This document shows positions 56,110 through 64,000 of a stretch of DNA of 64,000 nucleotides, piece after piece. This DNA comes from Valencia hispanica (lineage: Eukaryota > Chordata > Actinopteri > Cyprinodontiformes > Valenciidae). Every line of letters starts with the position of its first letter. Position 1 is the first letter of the stretch. Under the pieces are notes generated by a model. It made no database searches. It was not told the DNA's origin and was given only the letters and a program-made list of their open reading frames with translations. The stretch is taken from the NCBI GenBank assembly GCA_963556495.2, contig OY747703.1, forward strand, positions 59,280,296 through 59,344,295, in the 5' to 3' direction. Position numbers and translations under genes: made by a program.

Positions 56110-57884
56110 GTTATGTTGCTGCTGATTGGCTTCCAAGACGTGGGATGAACCACTACAACAATCAGAAAAGGGGGGGAGCTCAGCAGATAACAGCAGGCTG
56201 CAGATAATGCTATTTCTGTCATCTGCTAGAATCTCCTGAAGGTGATTTAGAAGATACTCCATCCTGATCATTTTGAATATTTTTTAAATTATTTTAACAA
56301 AATCATTTTTACTTTTACTAAATAGTTATTTGTAAATCAAACGATACCTGAACGCAAGTAGTCATGTGAGACCAGAGTCCACTGAGGCCAACACTGATAC
56401 CGGAACACACAATCACAGATGTTCCCAGACTTTGTAAACTCCAGCGCAGCAGGAGTAAATCATCAAGCAGCGCAAGAGAAAGTGATGAAACACGGACAGA
56501 ACACATTAATATGAGGCTGATCTGCAGAGTCAAATAAGGCAGCTTGACTAACATCCAAGCTCCAGCGAGCGGTCAGCTGATATGTGCAGATTCTGGGGCA
56601 GCATCCACACAGAAGACACATATCAGCTGTGGATGCACTTCTGATAAGACTAGTATATGATGAAAAGTAACGGAGGCTTTGACAAATAACAGGATAACCC
56701 AATCTCCCTTTAATACCCGTTGTATTTCCCTCATTATTTCAAGCAATAAATCTAATATAGTTCTGCTGCTTCATATACCACCTCGTCCTCTCGCCCCGCA
56801 GGAGAGCCAGACTCAGTAGGTCCATTCTGGGCTCAGAGTTCGGACTTATTGTCCTGCTGTAAACATGACAATATGTTGCAAAGAACCATTTAATTTGCTG
56901 CTATTCACTTTTGTGGCAACACTTAACTACTCTGAATAAATTAAACATCAAATCTGTTACTTTTCTTCTGATTGAAAAATGATTACATATTATTGGATCA
57001 CACAGGTGCGCTTCCTCATCCGTCTCCCCGTTCTGTTTTCACAACACTTAGGAATTTTTACATGATAATCCAACCTGAAAAATAGAGTTAACCAAGTGAA
57101 GCTGAGTTGCGAAAACATAAACAGGTAAAATGTTTAATAAAATGTTTAACAGGTAAAATGTTTAGTATGTCATTTGTCTTGAGTTGGAATCATCATTAAT
57201 CCAAAAACCCTCACTGCTTGTACAGGTAAGACTTTTTTTTTTCTTTTTTTAAGAGATAACTCTGACAACTGAAAATATATTAGTCATGAATACTGCTGAA
57301 AGTAATTCTGGTTTTACAAATATAGAAAAGTATTATGAAAAGTATAAATATTAGTAAACTGGCATCAGGGAGTCCTATTTTACTATACACCAATATGTTA
57401 CTGGTAAATTTAAAGTCAACCCCGTAAGTTTAGAAGTTGGTGACATGGAGACAAGAGGTCTGGAACTCATGCCTGTCTACATTTCTGTTAGCTGCATTAC
57501 ATCTGCATGTATTAATTATGCAATGTGCAATATGTCAGAAGATGGACTCGGTGGTCATAATTCTTTACCCTGCTTAGAAAGTAAATACGGGAAATTGCTG
57601 ATCCATGCAGCGAATGGCTGATAGATCCAGACAAAAGGGTGAGGCTCATGAGGAGTGCATCTAGTTCTAATCCCAACACCAAGTCAGCCTTTATGAAAAA
57701 TACTTATGTAATTGTATCTTCACAATCAGGTTAAAGTGTGCACAGAAGAAAACTGTACTCCCCCTTTCTTAGGCAAACGTGATTCATACTTTATAAATAA
57801 GCAGATCACAGCAGGCTGATGATAACGCTATTTTTGTGGAGAAGATACTTCGTCCTGATCATTTTCAATATATTTTTAATTATT
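56110..57884. other. No gene recognised; internal direct repeat
   Basis: About 110 bases near 56180-56296 ('cagataacagcaggctgcag' ... 'ccatcctgatcattttgaat') recur, diverged, at 57805-57884. The L2 insertion abuts the second copy. Otherwise AT-rich sequence. Confidence 0.5.
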
Positions 57885-58853
57885 CAATTCAATTCAGTTT
57901 ATTTATATAGTGCCAATTCACAACAGATGTCATCTCAAGGCACTTAACAAGAAGTCATTTCAATACATTTATACAAACATTCCAATCAGTTAAAAAGTTT
58001 CCTATTTAATGAATCCCAGAAGATTGTGTCAGTCATTGGCGTGAGGTTGGGCCCCATTGACATTGATGCAGACTTTCCAACCACAGCAATCCTTCAGCAA
58101 TCCCTCATACTGAGCAAGCATGTAGCGACGGTGGAGAGGAAAAACTCCCATTTAACAGGAAGTTACCTCCAACAGAACCAGGCTCAGTAGGAGCGGCCAT
58201 CTGCCACGACCGTCTGGGGGTTTGAGAAGACAGAGCAGAACACAGAAGGAACAGAAGATCTGATATAAGAGAACTTTCTATGTTACAGAAAGTAAAAAGT
58301 TGATAACAGGACACAGTGGATGTTCAGTTACTGGGAGGATCATCCCAGTCGATGCCCCCCGTCCAACAGGGCATTGCAGCCAAGCAGGATACCAGACCAG
58401 GTATATCTTCTATGGAGAGAAAAACACTGAGAAAAAACAAAGTTAACAGTCGAAATAACAGAATGTACTGTAATACAACTGGAGAGTAGTAGGAGAGAAA
58501 AGTAGCAGAGTGAATAAAATTGGTAAGTCTGTCCTCCAGCAGTCTAAGCGTATAGCAGCATAACTACAGAGATAGCTCAGGATGACCTTAGCCACTCTAA
58601 CTATAAGCTTTATCAAAAAGGAAAGTTTTAAGCCTGGCCTTAAAAGTAAACAGAGTGTCTGCCTCACGGACTAAAGCTGGGAGCTGGTTCCACAGGAGAG
58701 GAGCCTGATAACTAAAAGATCTACCTCCCATTCTACTTTTAGAAATCCTAGGAATTACAAGTAAACCCGCAGTCTGAGAGCGAAGGGCTCTGTTAGGAAC
58801 ATATGGAACAATTAGATCTCTAATGTATGATGGAGCTGATTATTAAGAGCTTT

Positions 58854-61057
58854 TTATGTAAGAAGAAGGATCTTAAATTCTATTCTGGATTTAACAGGGA
58901 GCCAATGAAGGGAAGCTAAAACAGGAGAAATGTGATCTCTCTTTTTAATATTCATCAGAACTCTTGCTGCTGCATTTTGGATCAACTGAAGGCTTTTAAT
59001 GGCATTTTGTGGACTACCTGATAGTAAAGAATTACAGTAGTCCAGCCTTGAGGTAACAAATGCATGGACTAGTTTCTCAGCATCACTCCTGGACAGGATG
59101 TTTCTAATTTTAGCAATATTCCGGAGGTGAAAGAAAGAAATCCTAGAAACCTGTTTAATATGGGATTTAAATGTCATGTCTCGGTCAAAAATAACGCCGA
59201 GGTTCTTTACGTTATTACTGGGGGCCAATTTAATGCCATCCAGATGAAGTGATTGACTAATCAGTTTCTGTTTAAGAACTTCTGTTCCAAAGACAGCAAC
59301 TTCTGTTTTGTCAGAATTTAAAAGCAAAAAGTTTAGGGTCATCCATGTTTTTATGTCTTCCAGACATGCCTGTAATCTACCTAACTGACTGGGTTCATCA
59401 GGATTTATGGATAAATATAGTTGTGTATCATCGGCATAGCTGTGGAAATTTATCCCATGCTGTCTACTGATTCTAACAATTGGGAGCATATATATGGCGA
59501 ACAGAATTGGTCCAAGCACAGAACCCTGTGGAACTCCACAAGTAACCCTTGAGAGTGAAGAAGATTGATCATTTAGATGAACAAACTGGAATATATCAGA
59601 CAAATATGATTTAAACCAGCCTAGTGCTGTTCCTTTGATCCCTGCAACATGTTCAAGCCTTTCTAAGAGAATATTGTGATGGACTGTGTCAAAAGCAGCC
59701 CTGATAACTAACAAAACCAGAACAGACACAAGTCCATTATCTGAGGCCATGAGAATATCATTAGTAACCTTCACCAGTGCTGTTTCAGTGCTATGATGAG
59801 CTCTAAAACCTGACTGAAACTCTTCAAACAGCTCGTTATTGTTTAAATGCTCACAGACTTGATTAGCAACAATTTTCTCAAGGACTTTGGATAAGAAAGG
59901 AAGGTTAGATATAGGTCTGTAATTCACTAAGTCATCTTGATCAAGGGAAGGTTTCTTGAGTAAAGGTTTAATTACAGCTATTTTAAATCAGTGTGGTACG
60001 TATCCGTTTACTAAGGATAGATTCATCATATCCAAAATGGGGGCAGGAACCAAATGGAACACTTCTTTAAATAATTTGGTTGGAATTGGGTCCAACATAC
60101 AAGTTGAAGGTTTAGATGAGGCTAATATTTTTGATAATTTCGAAAGCTTGACTAAATCAAAACAGCCTAAGCACGACTGAGGTTCTACAGTTCTTTCCGA
60201 TACTGCCTCATTTACTGAGGAAGAAGTAATCATGTTTGGGAGGATGCCAAATGCAATGAGGACGTAACGCTGTGAACCAGATCATCAATTTCTGAAGGGT
60301 TAGAGATAGAATTGCTGCCATCCACTGTGTTACCCTGAGACACTAAGGAAAGTAAGAATGGAACAGATTCTTTAAAAATTGTTACAGCATTGTCTGATAA
60401 AGCTCTACTATAATGACATTTTCTTTCAGATTTAAAATGGTCAGTTAAAGTAAATTCAAAAGTTATTAAGAAGTGGTCAGACAGGACCGGGTTATGTGGG
60501 TGGACTGTTATTTCCTTACACTCAATACCGTATGTCAGTACAAGGTCCAAAGTGTGTTTGCCCGAGTGGGTCGATCCCTGTACTTTTTGAGTAAAGCCAA
60601 TTGAGTCTAAAATAGCACTAAAGGCTGCATTTAGGCTATCACTTTCAGTATCCACATGAATATTATAGTCCCCCACTATAATAACCCTATCAGTATTTAA
60701 TACTAAATCAGATAAAAAATGTGAGATTGGATCCAAGAATTGAGAGTAAGGGCCTGGTGGACGATACAAAACCACAAACAAAAATGGTCTTAATGTTTTG
60801 CAACTTGGATGAGGAAAATTAAGGGTTAGATGTTCAAAAGAACTGTAGCTATCAATTGGTCTGGGACTAATTAGTAAATCAGAACAAAAAATGGTTGCAA
60901 CTCCTCCTCCTCGCCCAGTATTTCTAGGAATGTGAAAATTTAAATGACTGGAAGGAGTTGACTCATTTATACTGACATAATCCTCCTGCTGCAACCAGGT
61001 TTCTGTGAGACAAAGGAAATCAATGTGATTATCACAAATCAAGTCATTTACTAACAA
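58854..61057 (-). pseudogene. L2 ORF2: endonuclease and reverse transcriptase
   Basis: The endonuclease frame (61057-60230) has [41 protein letters not shown] and [11 protein letters not shown], the order of an intact APE domain. A frame change near 60230 and a TGA at 59990-59988 separate it from the RT (59927-58854). In the RT, domain A reads VLLVIRAAFDTVHH where relatives have an Asp before the AAFDT block, so the first catalytic Asp appears lost (GTT codon). The SYADDTQLYL box is intact. The frame is lost again at 58854, before the C-terminus. Confidence 0.88.
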
Positions 61058-61307
61058 AGTCTTTGAGGAGAGAGATCTTATGTTTAATAAACCACATTTA
61101 ATAGATTAATTTTTTCTGTTCAGTCAAAGTTGTATTTATTTTTATGAGATTTCCATAATTTGCTTTTGTTGGCTTAACTTTTAATCCATTTAATTTTGGC
61201 CGTGGGCAAGACACTGTTTCTATAGAGTAATGGCGGGGTAACAGTACAGAAGCAGCAGAGAGGTGGGTTAAACTACGACTCTGCTTCCTGGTCTGGACCC
61301 TGGGTTG

Positions 61308-62192
61308 TCAGTGTTTAGGAGGACTAATAAATTCGGCCATATTCCTAGAAAGAAGAGCTGCTCCATCCAAAGTGGGATTGATGCCGTCTCTCCGGATCAG
61401 ACCAGGTTTTCCCCAAAATGTTCTCCAGTTATCAATGTAGCCCACATCATTTGCAGGACACCACCCAAACAACCATTGATGGAATGACAGCATGCGGCTA
61501 AACATGTCGTCACTGGTCCGATCAGGCAGTGGACCAGAAAAGATTACCGAGTCTGACATTGTTTTGGCAAACTTACACACCGACGCAACACTAATTTTAG
61601 TGACCTCCGATTGGCGTAACCGGGTGTCATTACCGCCAGCGTGAATAACAATCTTACTGTATTTACGCTTATCTTTAGCCAGCAGTTTCAGGTAGGATTT
61701 GATGTCGCCCGTTCTGGCCCCTGGCAAACATTTGACTATGGTCAATGGTGTCTGTAATGCCACGTTTCTGACTATGGAGCTGCCAATTACCAGGTTCGGT
61801 TTCTCAGCGGGTGTGTCGCTGAGCGGGGAAAATCTGTTAGAAACACGGACCGGTTGGTGGTGGCCCGGGGGCTGGGTCCTAGAACTATGTTTCCTACGTA
61901 CAGTCACCCAACCAGCCTGAGGTCCCGGCTGCGCGGGCTCTACGGGAGGACAGCTAGGGGGTTCTATCCTTGTTGGCTCCGCGCTGGCTAATGGGCTTCG
62001 GCTATCTGTTGGTTTTTCAACAGCGCAGAGCCGTGCTTCTAATTCTGATACCCTCGCCTCCAAAGCTACAAAAATATTACATTTATTACAGTTACCATTA
62101 TCACTAAAGGAGGCAGGGAAGTAACTAAACATCTGACAGAGAGAGCAAGAGAGAAGAGAAGAGTTAGAGACAGGAGAGAGAAGAGTAGCCAT
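61308..62192 (-). CDS. L2 ORF1 protein with SGNH-esterase domain
   Basis: 294 codons, uninterrupted. Residues about 30-60 form a coiled-coil-like segment ([20 protein letters not shown]), followed by a proline-rich linker and, from about residue 130, an SGNH/GDSL-type fold: [12 protein letters not shown] (block with the nucleophile Ser), [12 protein letters not shown] (GxND block) and [20 protein letters not shown] (last block). In SGNH hydrolases the last block is Asp-x-x-His; here it reads D-G-I-N (codon AAT), so the catalytic His is replaced. ORF1 esterases are known in CR1/L2-group LINEs, where they may act in lipid or membrane binding and ribonucleoprotein assembly. Confidence 0.85.
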   Translation of the reverse strand: MATLLSPVSNSSLLSCSLCQMFSYFPASFSDNGNCNKCNIFVALEARVSELEARLCAVEKPTDSRSPLASAEPTRIEPPSCPPVEPAQPGPQAGWVTVRRKHSSRTQPPGHHQPVRVSNRFSPLSDTPAEKPNLVIGSSIVRNVALQTPLTIVKCLPGARTGDIKSYLKLLAKDKRKYSKIVIHAGGNDTRLRQSEVTKISVASVCKFAKTMSDSVIFSGPLPDRTSDDMFSRMLSFHQWLFGWCPANDVGYIDNWRTFWGKPGLIRRDGINPTLDGAALLSRNMAEFISPPKH

Positions 62193-62475
62193 AGCCGCAA
62201 TGAAGCTAAGCTATCTGAGCTAGCGAGACCTTACCACCCCAAGAAAAGCTGTGTGAAACACAAGGAGTTCCCAAAACGTAAAGTACACCACCACAAAACG
62301 TGTGTTTTAGTGTGCTTGTGTGTTAAAATAACTTAAAAAGGGCTCAGCACAGAGAAAATAAGATCAATTCAAGAGACTCTGAACACCAAACAGTTTACAG
62401 GGAGCGCAACAGTGACAACAGGAAATGACGCAATACGGCTTACCCCGTCGAATCAGCTGGTAGCACTACCACTAC

Positions 62476-63165
62476 CACCAATTCCAGTTCTTCAACCATA
62501 CACGTTGTTTAGTGGTAACATGCAACGGGACGTGCATGGATTTAAGGGGGGGAGGATGTAGCCCAGAGTGTTTTTAACAGGTTTTGGTAAATTCCTACAC
62601 TTTTCTCTGTCTTTTAATGCACCATGCCTAAGTCATGTGACATTGATCACATGATCAAAAGCCTTCACTGGCTTCCTCCCTGCAGACATTTGGGGAAAAG
62701 CCAGGTGACAGAGCTGTTGCAGACACCGACAACTGTGAGCTGGAGCCTTGTAGGGTCATCATATACCATACAGAAACTGGAATTGGCCAGGTGACCCTTT
62801 AAAGGTTTAAAAATGGTGAGCTAACGATTGGCCAGGGGCCAGAAGATCTTCACCTTTACCTTCCTACTGGTCTGGTAGGAAGTTGTCTCAGACAACGTTG
62901 TGTCCACTCCCCAAACTCCTCACTCAATGCATGGATTCACACACTTCCTTTTTTCAGTACTTTTGGACAACCGAAGCGCTTGGATAACTTTCCTGGACAC
63001 TCAGATTACATCTTGGACAATCATTTCAGTGTGAATTCATTGGGTCTTCAAGTCCTGCTGAGGAATCTTTAACTATTCAGGGGATTAGACTGAACACTGA
63101 GAGTGTGTTCATCAGAACTTTAATCCTTCAAAGTGCACTTTAACCCATTTAATTATCATTACTAG
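62476..63165. other. No gene recognised
   Basis: Between the 5' end of the long L2 and the next L2 end. No exon or named repeat was seen. Confidence 0.45.
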
Positions 63166-64000
63166 GATTTCTAAAAGTAGAATGGGAGGCAGATATTTTA
63201 GTTATCAGGCTCCTCTCCTGTGGAACCAGCTCCCAGCTTTAGTCCGTGAGGCAGACACTCTGTTTACTTTTAAGGCCAGGCTTAAAACTTTCCTTTTTGA
63301 TAAAGCTTATAGTTAGAGTGGCTAAGGTCATCCTGAGCTATCTCTGTAGTTATGCTGCTATAGGCTTAGACTGCTGGAGGACAGACTGACCAATTTTCTT
63401 CACTCTGCTACTTCCTTTTCTCCTACTACTCTCCAGTTGTATTACAGTACATTCCGTTATTTCGACTGTTAACTTTGTTTTCTCTCAGTGTTTTTCTCTC
63501 CATAGAAGATATACCTGGTCTGGTATCCTGCTTGGCTGCAATGCCCTGTTGGACGGGGGGCATCGACTGGGATGATCCCCCCCAGTAACTGAACATCCAC
63601 GGTGTCCTGTTATTACCTTTTTACTTTCTGTAACATAGAAAGTTCTCTTATATCAGATCTTCTGTTCCTTCTGTGTTTCTGCTCTGTCTTCTCAAACCCC
63701 CAGACGGTCGTGGCAGATGGCCGCTCCTACTGAGCCTGGTTCTGTTGGAGGTTTCTTCCTGTTAAAGGGGAGTTTTTCCTCTCCACCGTCGCTACATGCT
63801 TGCTCAGTATGAGGGATTGCTGAAGGATTGCTGTGGTTGGAAAGCCTGCATCAACGGGGCCCAACCTCACGCCAATGACTGACGCAATCTGCTGGGATTC
63901 CTTAAATAGGAAACTTTTTAACTGATTGGAATGTTTGTATAAATGTATTGAAATGACTTCTTGTTAAGTGCCTTGAGATGACATCTGTTGTGAATTGGCG
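63166..64000 (+). mobile_element. L2-type LINE 3' end, cut by window edge
   Basis: Begins with the last ORF2 codons (ISKSRMGGRYFSYQAPLLWN ... FKARLKTFLFDKAYS, stop near 63315), then the 3' UTR with 'ctggtctggtatcctgcttg' and 'tccaccgtcgctacatgctt', reaching 'gacatctgttgtgaattggc' at the window end. It is 5'-truncated and very similar to the copy at 57885-62475 in the opposite orientation. Confidence 0.9.

Larger units (their letters stand above)
57885..62475 (-). mobile_element. Near-full-length L2-type LINE
   Basis: From 5' (right) to 3' (left): a 5' UTR of about 280 bp, ORF1 (62192-61308), ORF2 endonuclease and RT (61057 to about 58580) and a 3' UTR ending in the 'gcgctatataaataaa'-type terminus near 57885. 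It is the reference copy for the other L2 fragments in the window. No clear target duplication was found. ORF1 is open; ORF2 has one frame change, one stop and later damage. Confidence 0.88.

Noticed and set aside
1..64000. CRISPR arrays, bacterial operons, riboswitches, tRNA or rRNA genes
   Set aside because: The tandem arrays present are minisatellites without spacers. Gene structure, splice sites and repeats are those of a fish genome. tRNA-like heads occur only within SINEs.

Overview
This is vertebrate DNA, most likely from a percomorph-type teleost fish. The evidence is exon-intron genes of fish immunoglobulin-superfamily receptors, an AT-rich background, and a repeat load typical of teleosts: L2-type LINEs, Rex1, Rex3, L1/Tx1-like LINEs, DIRS, BEL/Pao, Tc1, hAT-like elements and tRNA-derived SINEs. 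I see no bacterial features, tRNA or rRNA genes, or CRISPR arrays. All homology calls rest on recognised motifs, not on database searches.

Host genes. (1) A SLAM/CD2-family-like receptor gene on the + strand, with five exons from 8868 to 20863. All its introns are phase 1, and one uses a GC donor. Intron 4 carries a 2.2-kb A-poor minisatellite. (2) A paralogous leader exon on the - strand at 3103-3139. It and its surroundings form an inverted, head-to-head duplication with the start of gene 1. (3) A Siglec/CD22-like gene on the - strand, from a leader exon at 43026 to at least 32154. It has a sialic-acid-binding type V domain, three C2 domains, a membrane helix and a tyrosine-containing tail.

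Mobile elements by region. 1-8.6 kb: L2 tails, an hAT-like non-autonomous element, a 1.6-kb L2 fragment. 9.5-12.7 kb: a LINE endonuclease region split by a complete but dead Tc1 element, then an antisense L1-like fragment and a SINE. 21.6-28 kb: a Rex3 3' end, then a tandem composite of a DIRS-like element and its deleted derivative. 28-31 kb: L1-like, BEL/Pao and LINE fragments. 35-45 kb: Rex3, a second DIRS-like element and Rex1. 57.9-62.5 kb: a near-full-length L2 on the - strand. 63.2-64 kb: another L2 end on the + strand.

The most unusual locus is 47.7-55.9 kb. Two 1.85-kb, nearly identical inverted arms each contain a non-coding exon and an ATG exon pointing inward. Between them lie a helix-turn-helix exon of an integrase-type (rve) transposase on the + strand, a 3'-truncated Rex3, three exons encoding the C-terminal half of a HECT-like ubiquitin-ligase domain, and, convergently on the - strand, the transposase C-terminal exon. 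This is a candidate for a large inverted-repeat transposon that couples an integrase-type transposase with a HECT module. The alternative is two damaged copies in inverted orientation.
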